In this document: piece by piece, positions 1-12,146 of the stretch
Layout: each line of letters begins with the position of its first letter
How positions within the stretch are numbered: position 1 is the first letter of the stretch
Source: Linum tenue
Taxonomy: Eukaryota; Streptophyta; Magnoliopsida; Malpighiales; Linaceae
DNA length: 64,000 nt
Reading direction: 5' to 3'
Assembly (NCBI GenBank): GCA_946122785.1
Contig: CAMGYJ010000007.1
Span: 41,193,587-41,257,586 of the forward strand
Notes under the pieces: model-generated
Seen by the model: only the letters and a program-made list of their open reading frames with translations
Told to the model about the DNA's origin: nothing
Database searches by the model: none
Position numbers and translations under genes: made by a program

Positions 1-59
1 AAAAATTAAAAACCTATATCACCCTTTTAAAAAAATAAACATTGCACAACCTCCAAGTT

Positions 60-245
60 TTTGCTTGTTTTGACCTCCGAATGACCCGAAACTCGTCTCG
101 GACCTTCCCATACGTACTAGCACTAGAAATGTGACAAAAGAAGCACAACCTCGCGTAAAATAGTTGAGGAACAATGATAACCAAGTCAAACAATCAAGAT
201 ATGTGGGGGGGGGGGGTAAAACATGTGTTATTTTGCCCGAATCAC
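60..245 (-). repeat. LTR fragment, Athila-like family 1
   Basis: This stretch resembles the last part of the family-1 LTR at 2680..2848: a shared GACCTCC-AATGACCC segment, the phrase ATGTGACAAAAGA, then ACAACCTCGCGTAAAATAG and an ACATGTG near the end. It is diverged and carries a G13 run at 207..219 that the other copies lack. It is probably the edge of another, older copy with the element reading on the minus strand. Nothing else is recognisable in the first 370 bases. Confidence 0.5.
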
Positions 246-373
246 GGGGATTTAAGCTCTTCACGTCGACAATTCAGCAGTCCCAATCTAGGTGAAGCTC
301 ACGGGCTTGCTAGTTGAGCTATCTTCAAAAGATGGGTGAGATCAGGTAGCTAGTCTAATTAGGAAATCTATGT

Positions 374-1375
374 ATGGATCAACTAACTCATTTTCGGAGT
401 AGGGTGGGATTGGCGAAGTTTTGTGTAGAGGTAAGTGCCAAGGCAAAGGGGGTCGACTGGATCAGTATTACACCTGATGGCATGGTTGAGATGTTTGTCC
501 GAGTTGAATATTGTAATGCTCCTGTAGTTTGTCATTTTTGTAGTTTTTTTGCGCATGACTGTGTTGCTGCAGGGGAAGAGAACTCTAAAAAAATTGGAGG
601 AAGAAGACAGTTAAAGCGGTGGTATAGCTAGTTCTTCGAATTCAAAAGAAGAAGAGGAAGTTAGTACTACTGTTCAAGCTTAGGCTGCTAAATGTATTTC
701 ACCTGCAACTCCCCCAGTTATAACAAGTGCCTAGCCTTCTCAGGAGGAATTTAGTATGATAATGAATGGTATGAAACCTATAGCTCTGGAATCTTTTGCT
801 CTGGTATCTCAGGCAAACTCGTTTAGTGCCATCTATGCCAAGAATATTCCACAGCAGGATCCACCTGTGAGGGTTGGCCATGAAGGATTAAGAAGTCATA
901 AAGGGGTGCGAAAGGTACCCCTCTGAAGCAATGACAATCCTAGTTTGGAATACGAGGGGCTTTAACTGCCCCTCGAAGCACAATTCCGTGCTGGAGCGTG
1001 TAAGGCATTCAGGTGTTAGCTTTAATTGAAACTCAGGTTAAACAAAAGAATGCTCAAAAGATTCCGGATAAATTTGTGGATTTCGTTTGTTTAGGACAAC
1101 TACAATGCACATGAGTTGGGCATAATCTGGATTGCTTGCAAAACAGATGTGAAATTGAGGGTATTAGAAAGAGATAATTATTTTATTCACACTTTGGTTT
1201 CGGTTTTAGAAAAGGAGTAGTTCTTTTTTACTGCATATTATGGCTTCAAATATGAGATTGGGAGAGTAAGAGCATATTTGTGAATGCGTCGTTGGCAAGT
1301 AAAGGGATTTCCCTGGATGGTGAGTGGGGATATCAATGCAATCCTTAGTCTGTTAGAAGCTTCAACCGACTAAGT
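374..1375 (+). pseudogene. LINE (L1-type) fragment: ORF1 zinc-knuckle end and start of ORF2 endonuclease
   Basis: 374..631 encodes the C-terminal half of a plant LINE ORF1: a DUF4283-like segment followed by a degraded zf-CCHC_4 knuckle (C-H-F-C ... H-D-C). From about 942 the plus strand reads like the start of ORF2, with a WNTRGFNCP motif of the exonuclease-endonuclease-phosphatase domain, and near 1318 the segment PWMVSGDINAIL. Stops and frameshifts separate these pieces, so it is not functional. The LINE is cut off at 1375 by the LTR that starts at 1376. No reverse transcriptase follows. Confidence 0.7.
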
Positions 1376-2848
1376 TGACTCGCTACGACACAACATCAAT
1401 CTACGACCAAGTGTAATCGCAAAATGGAAATGCAAAATAGTGGGTAAGTTTTACTTATCAACCCGGGGTCTAGGTCTACTACCTACTCCGTAATTATCTA
1501 TTATCTAGCAGGAAAGATTGAGTGCAGGTGAATTTAAACTAAATCAGAAAGAAAACAGTAAGTTGTTCGATTTCTGAAGCAAGAGAGAGTCACTCGGGAA
1601 TGAGTCCCCCTAGCTCTCAGTTAAATTCAAGTTGTAATTCCATCTGGTTGATTCATTGTTAATTAAATTGTGGAAGATTTGAAAGTAGCTTGGAATCTCT
1701 TAAGCTGACCAAGGCCTCTTAGACAGACTATCTGGCATGCAACTAGCCTTCACCGGGATAGAATGCTAAGGCAATTCACACAAAACTCCACTACTGGAAA
1801 CGAATTCCAGTACAAAACAGTGAATTGACTGACTCTCGTACAATTAATTTACTACTATCGATTGAAGAAGCTCTAACAACCTAATCAGATTCTATCTATC
1901 ACAAGTTGAAGCAGAAATCAAGAGAAGTTGATCAGGATTCAATTGACTCAATAAACACACTTCAATTGTTAAAACCAATCAGTATATCATCCCAAAAGTC
2001 ATTACAAGAAAGATCCCTAACACATGGAACTAGGTTTCTTCATACCCAAGTGAGGTAAAGGTCTACTCCATAGAGAGAGAGGAAAACAGAAATCAAAGTA
2101 GTCATACTCATAAAGATGGGAATAATCTGCTCTGGGATGTCAATCGCACTCTTGGAGATGCAATCTGGGCTTCAATGGTGAGAAATCCACTCCAAATAGC
2201 TCCCAGGATATGTTCTTCTTCACTTTGTCTCTCTAGAACTGTGTTTTTGCTCCAAATAGTCGAATCCCCTTCCTTTGGCTCGAATTTGCCTATTTAATCC
2301 GACACTAGGCGAAACACGGGCAGGAACACGGCCGTGTTGTGCCCGTGTCCGCCCGTGTTTTGATCAGGTCATCACGTGGAAAACTTAAGATGAATGGGGG
2401 AATTACATGGTCTCTTCTCGAAACACGGTCGTGTCCAACGATGAACACGACCATGTTCTTCTCCAGTCTTGCCCGCGATTTCCATTCTTCATCAACCTTC
2501 ACGATCGAACCCTCGGCATAAAATCCACGGGCGCGGCTCTTTGTGGACACGAGCGTGTTCTTGTCCGTGTTATGCTCCTGAGATGAGAACACTCTCGCAC
2601 TAAAAATCATGGGCGCACCCCGGGTGAAACACGATCGTGTCCTAGGCAGGGGACGACCGTATTCTGCTCCAGCTTAGCTGAATGACCTCCAAATGACCCA
2701 AAACTCAAGCCTAAACCTTCATTCAACAACTAAGACCTGAAATTTGACAAAAGAGCACAACCTAGCATAAAATAGGCTAAGAAACACAAATTTGAGCCAA
2801 AACGCTTAAGAAACAAGGGTGCAAACATGTGCAAATACGACGTTACCA
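1376..2848 (-). repeat. LTR of Athila-like family 1, copy 1 (3' LTR, element on minus strand)
   Basis: The sequence starts TGACTCGCTACGACACAAC and ends CGTTACCA, matching the ends of the LTRs at 8177 and 12147. Directly right of it lies the C-rich strand AATTCCCCCACACTTAACCG, the complement of a polypurine tract, which marks this as the 3' LTR of a minus-strand element. The segment 2290..2660 is rich in short GC palindromes of the form ACACGGCCGTGT. The 5 bases before it are TAAGT; no matching copy was found on the far side, so the element is incomplete. Confidence 0.85.
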
Positions 2849-3826
2849 AATTCCCCCACACTTAACCGTTTGCTTGTCCCCAAGCAAACCAAGTCAGACA
2901 CCAGGTAAGCTTCAAACATTTTAACCATGCAAACTTTGTAGACATATCATATAGTCACAAAACTCGTGAATCGTACTAGCCTTTAGACATCAGCACATGA
3001 ACAACAACAACAACCGGGACAACCACCACAGACGGCATTCGAGTGCAACAAAATCAGGTAAAGGAAGAGTCTCCCTTATGTTCACCGACCAACATAGACT
3101 TGACTCAACCACTCATTCAAAATAGTCACCTCATGCATAAAATTCAAGACATCAGAATCAAGACCGAGCAATCTAGGTCCTCACCGGGGTATATAATAAG
3201 TAAATTGAATCACTACTCTCAAGCAGTGGGGCCAGGACAAAATTTGATGCAAGATGTGTGCATACTCATACTCTCAATCCCTAACATCTCTTCACCATGA
3301 TGGAAACCTCTAGATGCTAGAGTTCACATATCGGGTGCCACCACTAACTAGTCAGGAGATCTTAGACACAGGGTCAGATGACTGGCTAGGGTCTTGGACA
3401 TGGGGAAAATGCCTTTTAGGTGGTGGAAGAATTCATAACACAAGGTTCCACAGTTCCAAAATCAACACAACAACATTCATTCAAACCATTTACTTTCTCT
3501 CTGCTATTCTGCATTAATGGTTCTTTAGAGCACAAGAGTAAATGAGGTAACAACATGTCAGTATTTACAAGCCAGACTGTCAAGAAACACTATTTTATGA
3601 GCATGGTTAAGATTTTTGTGGTGGCTCTTTTTTTGCTTTCATTTGTTTCTTTTTTTTTTTTCTTGAGAGAAGCACCACTTCTGCACATTCTTTTATTTTT
3701 GAACCACATGCCAAACCTTTTTAAGAACTACCTCCAACCCTATCTTATTTCCAGTAGAAAACATGCAAAAATCACTCTGTAGAACCTCAAAGAGATGCAT
3801 AAGGGTGATTTTTCATTGTAGAAGCT
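2849..3826 (-). mobile_element. internal remnant of family-1 LTR element
   Basis: The first 45 bases are nearly identical to 9557..9600 of the complete element, including the polypurine tract and the CTTGTCCCCAAGCAAACC block. The rest is non-coding and contains a T-rich stretch at about 3640..3670. The primer site and second LTR of this copy are missing; the sequence switches to a plus-strand Athila gag at about 3827. Confidence 0.6.
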
Positions 3827-5848
3827 CTTCGTTTGAGGCTTTTCCCCTACTCTCTTGTGGGGAAAGTGCTCCAATGGTTGAACAATAGGTCGCCCCTCTC
3901 AATTACTTCATGAGGTGACTTGCTCAACAAGTTTCTGACCCGGTATTGTCCACCCTCCAAGATGGCAGAATGGCATAAGAAGATCACTCACTTCGCCCAA
4001 GAAGAGAACGAGACTTTGAGAGAAGCATGGGAGAGATACTCTGACTTTTTCCTCCAATGTCCACACCACGAGTTTGGAGAGCATTTATGGATTGAAACTT
4101 TCTACGACGGTCTTCACCTAGAAGATCAAATTCTCATTGACTCCTTGTTTCAAGGAACATGATGAATAAGATTCCACCCGCTTTGTTTGAGATATGGAGA
4201 CAAAGGGGTATTATTGGGGTTTGACGAGACTTGGGAGAAGGGCAATCGAGAAGGGAGTACACTCCACGGAGGTGAATCCTCCAATCACCCCAAAGATTGA
4301 TGAGTTGATATCAGCGCTTCTGCAAGGTAAGAAGCAGGGCAAAAAGACGGTGATGGCATGTGATTGATGTTCAATTCTCAACCATGAGATTGCATAGTGT
4401 CAATTGATGAAGGAAGCAAGCACTCCGAAAGAGAAAGTGAACTTCATCGCTAACGCTAGAGGGGTCAACAACCCCTATAGCAACACTTTCAATCCAGGTT
4501 GGCGCAACCAACCCAACTTTGCATGGTATTCCCCAAGACATCACGGTTTCCAAGGACCAACAGGAAACTATCAACCAAGGCCTCCTTTCATTCAACAAAG
4601 GCCACAATTTCAAGGCTCGAACTTCCAACAACAACAATTTCAACCGCAAGGTGGTCAAGGGTTCCAACAACAACAACCCAACAAGTTCACAAAACTAGAA
4701 GACCTAGTCACCACCTTTGCGAGTACAAGTTCTTAGAAGTTTGAGAAGATTAAGAAATTTAAGGAGGTAGTGACAAACAAGTTTACTTTGGTTGAGGCGG
4801 AGAAGTCATCAAGATAGTCTTCAAAACTTGGAGACCCAAATTAGCAATCTTGCAGGGATCCTCACCAAAAGACCTAGAGGAGCCCTACCTTCCCAAACTG
4901 TTTCCAACCCCAAGGATCAAAATGTCAGGTTGAATGCTATTTTCTTGAGCAGCGGGGAGATAACTCTAGAAGTTGTTGCTAAGGAGATAATTAAAGAGGA
5001 CGAAGCCCCTCCATAGGTCGATCAATAAGAACTCTTGGAAGGAGAGGGTGAAGAGGCTAATGAGGCACCGCCAACGCCACCCCTAGTGGTTGAGTAGAAG
5101 CCTCCTCTCCCTTTACCTATAAGGGTGCACAAAGACCGTTTGGAGGCAAAATGCGGCAAATTCATGGAGATGCTTAAGAAGCTCAATATCACAATTCCTT
5201 TCCTGGAGGCAATATCGTACATGCCAAGGTATGCAAACTATCTCAAGGGGCATTTTGCGAAGAAGCGAAATTATGAAGACCTTGCCACTGTCACCTTGGG
5301 TGAGGAGTGCTCAACCTTCATCCAGAACAAGTTGCCTAAAAAGCAACAAGATCCAAATAGCTTCATATCCCCCTTTGCATTGGAACATGCTATATAGAGA
5401 ATTCCTTGCCGGATTTAGGAGCAAGCATAAAGGTCATGCATATAAGCTTTATAAGAAATTAAACCTAGGTGAACTAAAACCCACTAGATTAAGTGTTACA
5501 TTGGCTGATCGTTCTGTGATTAGTGCTAGAGGCATTGTGGAGGAAGTTCTAGTGCGAGTGGACATGTTCTATTATCCTAATGATTTCATCATCCTTGACA
5601 TTAGTGAAGTTGCAGATATGCCCCTCATATTAGGACACCCATTCCTTGCCACCGCAAATTCTTTAATCGATGTTAATGAGGGCACATTAATCTTGACAGA
5701 TGGAGAGGAACAAATTACTTTTTCGATTCACCTTAAGGTTAAGCATGATGATGTTAAGGGGATAGAATCGAATGGTGTGTTTGAAAATGGAGGTGGGACA
5801 ATCAAGGCAAACCCCATTATTGCTCATGCTCCCTATGATCAATTGAAG
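3827..5848 (+). pseudogene. Athila-like gag-protease region, decayed
   Basis: Pieces of an Athila-type gag-pro polyprotein occur in order. 3827..4162 is the Retrotrans_gag core (NKFLTRYCPPSK, then REAWERYSDF). About 4358..4395 holds a zinc knuckle whose C-x2-C-x4-H-x4-C residues survive although two in-frame stops interrupt it. 4404..4736 is the Asn/Gln-rich linker with the NPYSNTFNPGWRNQPNF motif typical of this lineage. 5125..5397 is a gag C-terminal segment. 5412..5426 encodes the aspartic protease active site DLGAS, and 5450..5720 its remainder (LADRS, PLILGHPFL). Frameshifts lie between segments, for example at about 5440. Reverse transcriptase and integrase are absent. Confidence 0.85.
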
Positions 5849-6162
5849 TAGGGACTTAAGGCAGGTACTAAACCCGAAGGGAAGCAAAGAAAAGTTTGGT
5901 GTGAAAAGATGAATCCCGATTTGGCCCAAAGGAAGGAGAAGGGCAAAGCGAAAGTGATAAGCCAAGAGGGCCATCCTTTGGAGTTTAAGATGGGAGGGGT
6001 TAAGCCTTGCCCCAAGACCGTGGCAGATCCACTCTCGGAGGCCTCGTACTCGGAAGCATGAAGTTCCGTACCATCTAGCTAGAGACGTTAAACTAGTGCT
6101 TGTTGAGAGGCAACCCAACGAAGGTTTGTGATTTTTCTTCTTTGAACTTTGATGTTGAATAT
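5849..6162 (+). mobile_element. post-polymerase non-coding block of Athila-like element
   Basis: At about 6096..6115 the sequence carries GCTTGTTGAGAGGCAACCCA, a variant of the GCGCTTGTTGGGAGGCAACC block that follows the integrase region in many Athila-type elements. Here it sits only about 250 bases after the protease, so the roughly 3-kb reverse transcriptase and integrase region has been deleted or was never present. No typical polypurine tract precedes the LTR at 6163. Confidence 0.6.
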
Positions 6163-7782
6163 TGATAACACCTAAAATATATTTTATTTAGCCTTATTCT
6201 AAAGGCATTTGCGCGTTGAATCATCGTGTTTAGGCCACATATTAAGTTATTTATGCCTATTTTTGTTCCTATTTGCAAAACATCCATTTTGGCATAGGTA
6301 TTCTTTATATGAAGGTTTTCATAAGGGAATCGACCCCACTTTGTCGTATTTTATGCTTTTCCAAGTGTTTGTGATGAAATTCAAAGTATTATATGGATTT
6401 GGGATTGATCGGGAATCAATTGGAGTTTATCCAAACACGATTGGGAAGCATAGGAGAAAGAAGGGGAGAAGACGCATTGGTCACAACCACATGTCATGGT
6501 CGTGACCACCATGTCATGACCAAGTTCGCAGGCTGAGGATCACAGCCATGAAAAGTAACCGCAAACTTCAACAGGCGACCAAGAAGAAGGCTAAAAGTTT
6601 CCTAAGTCAAATCGTGGACATGGTGCATTTTGACTGCAAAAATGATCGCGTCTAGGACACAAAGATCACAGCCACGATCTTATAAAGGAGGCCATGATCT
6701 TGGAGCTTAAAGACGGAGTCAAAACGCGTTATTTCGGGCGATTCAGAGATGTTGCAGCTGGTCACGGCCAGGCCATAGCCGTGACCACTGTCAATAGTGT
6801 GAGAAGGTTAGGGTTTTGGAGTGTCTTAGATAGGGAAACACCTTGGGAGAGCTTCATTGAAGATCCCAAGGAAAAGAATCTAGTTAGTATTTTCATTTCT
6901 CTTTCTATGACTTGAATCTCTAATGGTTGTTTAGAATAGATGAACCCTAGATTATAGTAGGTATTTGAATGATTTTATCTATGGGTATGTTGTTCTAGTG
7001 AATTTATGCATCATGTGTAGATAATTATGCTTGGGTAAGTCGCCCTAATCTTCTCTACTAGCCTACTTGAGCTACTACGCTGGGTATGGAGTTTTAGGCT
7101 TAGACGGGTAATGTGCCATCTGGCAAACTAGTGATAGTAAGTTATCTTAGGGCTTTGAGGTGGACGAGGCCACAAAACCCCGCCTCAATAGTGCCTTCCT
7201 AGAACAATGCTATGGGAGTTTCCCCAATAGTGTGTGATAGTTTGAACCTATTTGAAGGAACAAAGAGAGCATCCTAGCGAGGAAACTTAGATAGAGGTGA
7301 CATTGGGTCTTCGTGGGTAACGCTAGGAGTTGGGAGAAATCCCTTTATCAGAGAGTTTCGCACCATATCCACTAACTCAACTTACCGACTATAACTAGGG
7401 GAATTCGATTCTAGGCAGCCATCTCATTTATAGCGGTCTCCCAACCACTTGGTTGGTTGTTTATTTTGCCTTTAGGAGTAGGTTAGATTATAACTTTCAC
7501 CAAACCTTTGAACTGATTAGATAGTAGTTCAGAGCTAAGTAATAATAAGCTTAGGGTTCCCTTAGAATACGATCGAGCCACTATACTACAACCCTAGCTA
7601 GGTTATACTTATCTTAGTTAGGATTGAATAGAGAGTGTGCATCGACGTATAAATTGAAAGCTCGATCACGCAGAAGCGATCAAGTTTTTTCAAAAAGCTT
7701 GATTGATTCATTCCGTGCAAGTTATTGTCAATATTTAGCACATTCCAATAATTACCCCCTCCTAGGCCAAGTTTAACCTAAA
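6163..7782 (+). repeat. LTR of Athila-like family 2, copy A
   Basis: It starts TGATAACACCTAAAAT, the same start as the inverted copy B at 14633. 6790..7700 aligns by eye to 16030..17000 (copy C), sharing CACCTTGGGAGAGCTTCATT, GGGTATGGAGTT and GGTTGGTTGTTTATTTTGCC. 6480..6800 contains repeated GATCACGGCC-type palindromes. A primer-site-like AAATGGCGTTGTCG follows at 7781..7794, a decayed form of the tRNA-Asp-type site. The right end is placed to within about 20 bases. Confidence 0.65.
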
Positions 7783-7795
7783 ATGGCGTTGTCGT

Positions 7796-8176
7796 AAAGT
7801 GGAAATCAAGGTCGTAATCACACCGGTCCTGGTACCCTAGCCTACTTCCCACGTTGTTGTTATCTAGCCGATCAATTTAAGGGGTTGTGTTGGAGGATTC
7901 AAACGAAATAACTAGTAAGGAGAATAAATAAGGATAAATGTAGGTCCTTCGGGGAACTATGACTCACCCTATCCTAGGTCTACTATGCAATGTCTAAATA
8001 AGTTGGGTTTAGTGAATGTGGTGAGTGAGATCTTTTCCATGGGCTTTCGTGGTTATCCACACGTCGCCGAGTACACCTCCCCTAAAGCCATGTCAGTCAC
8101 CTTGATCTAGGCTATCGTATCTGTGGGTTTAAGAACATAGCTCAGTTTAAGAATATAGGTCACTTCAATGGGTATT
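7796..8176 (-). repeat. LTR of family 2, copy B (first part, inverted)
   Basis: 8020..8170 is the reverse complement of 16530..16680 in copy C (GTGAGTGAG, GGGCTTTCGT, TTATCCACAC and CACCTTGATCTAGG are shared). It runs up to the insertion of the complete family-1 element at 8177 and resumes at 13526. Copies A and B therefore lie head to head. The left edge is approximate. Confidence 0.6.
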
Positions 8177-9556
8177 TGACACGCTACGACACAACACCTA
8201 ACAATGGCCAAGTGTAACCAATGAAAGGGACTGCAGTATAGTGGTGCAAGTAATAAATATCGAATCCTCGGGTCTCTAGATGTACTATTACTCAGCTTCA
8301 GTTCATTATCTAGCAACTCAGATTAAGGATTGATTAACTAAACTACTCTACTAACTAAACTAAGTAAAACTACTAATTACTATTTGGGAACTCACATAGG
8401 TATGATTCCCCCTAGCTCCTCAATTAGGTCCAAGTTGTAATTCCTTTTGGTTGTTTTACTGTTGATTAAACTGCGGAAGATCCTAAATTAGCTTGGAATC
8501 TCTTAAGCTGACCAAGCCCTCTTAGACAGAATACCCGGCAGGTGACTAGCCTTCACCGGGATAGACTGCTAAGGCGATTCACACAGATGCCCACTACTGG
8601 AATGAATTCCAGTACAAAGCAGTGAATTGACTCACTCTCGCACAACCAATTCACTACTATCAATCAAGGAAGCTCTCTTAACCTAATAAGATTCTATCTA
8701 TCAAAGGTTAAAGCAGAAATCAAGAGAAGTTAATCAGGATTCAATTGACTCAATAAATCATGCCTCAATCGATTATAATCACACAATCTAGCATCCAAAA
8801 CTTCATACAAGAAAGATCCTAACATATGGAACTAGGGTTCCTCAAAACCAAAGTGAAGGGAAGTTACTCCATAGAGAAGAGAGAGACTGCAGAAATCTGA
8901 TCTAGATCTTCAATCTCCATCTCCAAGCTTGATTCTCGAGCTCCAATGTTGAAGAAATCCTCCAAAATAGCTCCAAGAATGGCTATAGATCACCCTCTCT
9001 CTCTCTCTTTGGTTCGTCCCTTGGGTGTTTGGGATCCAAAACCCAGCTCTCCCTCTCCAAAAATCGCAAAACAGCTTTTATACCCGCTGAAACTCGCACT
9101 CCCTACTTGCAAGGCCTCAATTGTTTTGGTCGTGCAAACCCCCTGGGAAACTCACACGGCCGTGCAGAATTTCACACGGCCTTGCACAATTTCCAGCATG
9201 CACTCCTAAGCTTCGTTGATCTCGTTTGAGCTCGTTTGACCTCCGATTCAGGTGTCGTTTGATCCCAGATGCTCGTAGTCTTGTCATCTTTCTTTTCATG
9301 ACAAGATTTCATGATTCTTTGTCAATAAAATGAGGTATAAATCCATTCTTCCTCAAGTCATTCCCGAGTTTCTCACCCCGAGTCGCCAATTGATCTCCTA
9401 TTGACTTGAAACTTGCGCCTAGGCTTCACTTTACATGCTAGGACCTGAAATGTGACAAAGGAATACAACCTAGCGTAAAATAGTCCAAGAAATCAAAAAT
9501 CAAGCCAAAATGATAAAGAAACGAGGGTGCAAACATGTGCAAATACGACGTTATCA
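8177..9556 (-). repeat. 3' LTR of the complete family-1 element
   Basis: 1380 bases, TGACACGC ... GTTATCA. It matches 12147..13520 almost base for base, with scattered substitutions and small indels. It contains a CT-rich run (about 8996..9008) and ACACGGCCGTGC palindromes at about 9155..9180. Confidence 0.92.
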
Positions 9557-9577
9557 AATTCCCCCACACTTAACCGT
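9557..9577 (-). promoter_or_regulatory. polypurine tract of family-1 element
   Basis: On the minus strand this reads AAGTGTGGGGGAATT immediately before the LTR start TGATAACG, the expected position for plus-strand DNA priming. The same tract abuts the LTR at 2849. Confidence 0.85.
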
Positions 9578-10804
9578 TTGCTTGTCCCCAAGCAAACCTG
9601 ACTCAAACCAATGCAACTCTCCAGACCTTTATAGAAACATGCAACCACGATCGTCAGTAGAGGACTTTCTAAGTCATTTAGCCTCTTACGAGGTCAACCA
9701 ACGCACAAGACACCTCCTAGTTTCTTCGGCGAGAACTCTAGTCCCGAGTCGGGATCATGTCAAGTAGTGATTGGAGCACAAGTGATTCGTGGACAAAGAG
9801 ACTCTAAAAAATAGAAAGGTCATGGACTCACTTTTTTAGGTGTTGTATTTTTTTTTCCTTTAAAGATGGTTGGAACCCCTTTTTTTCTTTTTCTTTGTTT
9901 TGTTGTTTGTTTTTTTCCAAGGGTCCTAACCTGTTATTTCCAGAAAACGGGGCTCCCACATATTAAAGGGTTTGAGGGAGCCTGGCTCTTACCGGCCATG
10001 CCAGGAGCAGCTCTTACCGGCCATGCCGGGAGCATATGTCTCGATCCTAGTGCGGGGGGATAGAAATTTAAGGGGGCTGGAGGTAGTAGGTGGAAGTTGG
10101 AAACGGATTCCCGTCTCCCCTTACACACTTTTGCCCTATTCGCACGGGAGACGTTATTTTAAAGCACATTTTTAGCACCTTTTATTTCAAAACATGATAC
10201 AGGAGTCCATGACAGGTAGAGAGTCCACAATACTACACAATCCAAGGGTCCTAAGATCACTAATTAACACAATCAACCAACACAATATGAAGAAAAAAGG
10301 AGACTTCTTAAATGCATCAACATCCTCCATAGTGCTACACTACCTCCCTAGGTTGCATATTACTATAAAGACTGTCAATTCAAAGCATACTGAGCAAGCA
10401 GTTGCAAGGAGCACGTGCTTGGAGCCCTCAAATCGAAATTTGGACAGTGGACTAGGCTCCAAATATACACAAACAACCAAATATTCACATGCAAACATAA
10501 TGGAACATCCCCCCACACTTAAGCACAACATTGTCCTCAATGGAGGAAAAATAAGGAGGGTAGAATGAAGTTACCAGATCAAGTGTGAATGATGGTGGAC
10601 GGGCCAGGCGGTGCATTCCAGGAGGAGAGAGAGCAGTCAAAACACAAACACCACATAAAATCTCACAAAGGTTGAGTTATTGACTCTAAAATCAAAAGAC
10701 AAACTGACTCAACCGAAGAGACATAGGGAAAGAAAGTGCAAACCGACTGGTTGGGTTGCCTCCCAACAAGCGCTTCTTTCACGTTGTGAGCCAGATGATG
10801 GCTC

Positions 10805-12020
10805 TTAAATTTTGGTCCATACTAGAAACTCCTTGAAGTTGAGGTTCTTGTCGGCGAGGCAGAGTCTCAAATCACGAGCATGTGGTATGACTGGTGATGT
10901 AGGCTCGTGTACTTGATGAATATGAAGTCTCCACCCACGAGACCTCTTCTTTTCTTCCTCTCTCGTCTCATTGCCCCAAACCAGATATGACAACATTGAC
11001 TGACCCCCATCGTGTCCACCAAGAGGGACCAATGTCGATGTGGCCTTGGTCTGGCAAAGAGACGCTGCAAATGGGTCCTTGCCAAGCAGTTCCTCGAATT
11101 TTGGTGGAGATATCACAAGTAACTCATAGCCGGTGCAAGCCTCTTCCAACTCAACTTCGTCCTCAGCCTGGACGCCAATTGCTTCTTCAACCCCCTTCCT
11201 CCCTTCGAATTTGATTCCTCCCCTGGGAAAAGATCAAGAACTTCCTCTAATTCACTTCCATCATCCTCCACAACTTCTTTCCTCATCCTTTCTCGCTCTT
11301 CTTCTAGCACGGATTGGAGAGCAAGTCGCCATGCAATCTTTTCAATAAGATCAGCTTGCATCTCCTTGTTCATGCCCGCCTCTTCAGCGCTCGGTGCAGG
11401 ATGCGGAAAGGTATGATCAGCTACAACAGGACATTTCTGATCATGATCATCACAGGAGCTCTTCGTGAAAACTTCTGTATGCTCCACGACATCCTCATAA
11501 TTGACTTCTTCTTCCTCCTTCTCTGCTTGTATTGTAGCATAAAGGTTGTCTTGAGAAAACTGTGCACAAACTTTCACAATGACCTCTGTGTGCTTCTTTA
11601 TGCTCTGAAGGGTCTCCTCTGTTTCACAGGGGAAAGAGAAGTCCGTTTGGGAAATGACCTGGATATGAGGATCCATCTCGGGAAAGGATCTCTCAGGTAC
11701 TCGAACAATCTACTCCACGAGAAGCCTCAAGTGATAATTTGGATCTGGCTTTGGACTGTAGCATGGCTCTGCTGGATGGCCCGTGAAGACTGTGGCTAAC
11801 TCAAGATCTGATGGCCATTCTGGTTGTGGGAGAAATTCTTCTTGATAAGGAGATTGTTCTTGAAATGGCCAGGGGTTTGATTGTTCTTCGTAGTAAGGGG
11901 GTTGGTATTGAAACCCGAATCCATAGTCTTCTCCTGCTTGATTGCTCTAGGATGTCTCAGGGTAATACCACTCGGGTGTGGTGGATACCCCCAATGGTTG
12001 GAGAAGTCATGAGGATCCAT
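10805..12020 (-). pseudogene. cryptic acidic ORF of the non-autonomous family-1 element
   Basis: On the minus strand the ORF begins near 12020 with MDPHDFSNHWGYPPHPS, shifts frame to a Tyr/Gln/Pro-rich stretch (YGFGFQYQPPYYEEQ) at about 11930..11880, then runs as an open frame at 11676..11113 (187 codons, Glu-rich with an LQSVLEEERERMRKE helix), and overlaps 11149..10805 in another frame. The Tyr/Pro-rich head and acidic body resemble the unexplained ORF found in many plant LTR elements that lack pol. Frameshifts mean it is not translated whole. It has no enzyme motif, and its function is unknown. Confidence 0.55.
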
Positions 12021-12124
12021 GATTCAGATCTGCACCACCAAAAACACCCAAGTGAAAAGCAAGGGTGAAAAAGAAAAAAACGCTAAAGTAACAAACTTCT
12101 GCCTTTCCTAATAATCTAGAAATT

Positions 12125-12144
12125 CCCCAGCAACGGCGCCAAAA
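12125..12144 (-). promoter_or_regulatory. primer binding site, tRNA-Asp type
   Basis: The minus strand reads GGCGCCGTTGCTGGGG a few bases after the LTR end. The canonical plant Athila/Tat site is TGGCGCCGTTGCCGGGG, so there is one difference. Confidence 0.85.
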
Positions 12145-12146
12145 CT

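Noticed and set aside
207..219. G13 homopolymer
   Set aside because: Homopolymers of this size are frequent and error-prone; no feature depends on it.
6209..6505. Plus-strand 98-codon frame
   Set aside because: It lies within the LTR of family 2 and shows no similarity to any retroelement protein.
11314..11799. Plus-strand 161-codon frame
   Set aside because: Antisense to the acidic minus-strand ORF of the family-1 element; the hydrophobic composition is what antisense of Glu-rich coding gives.
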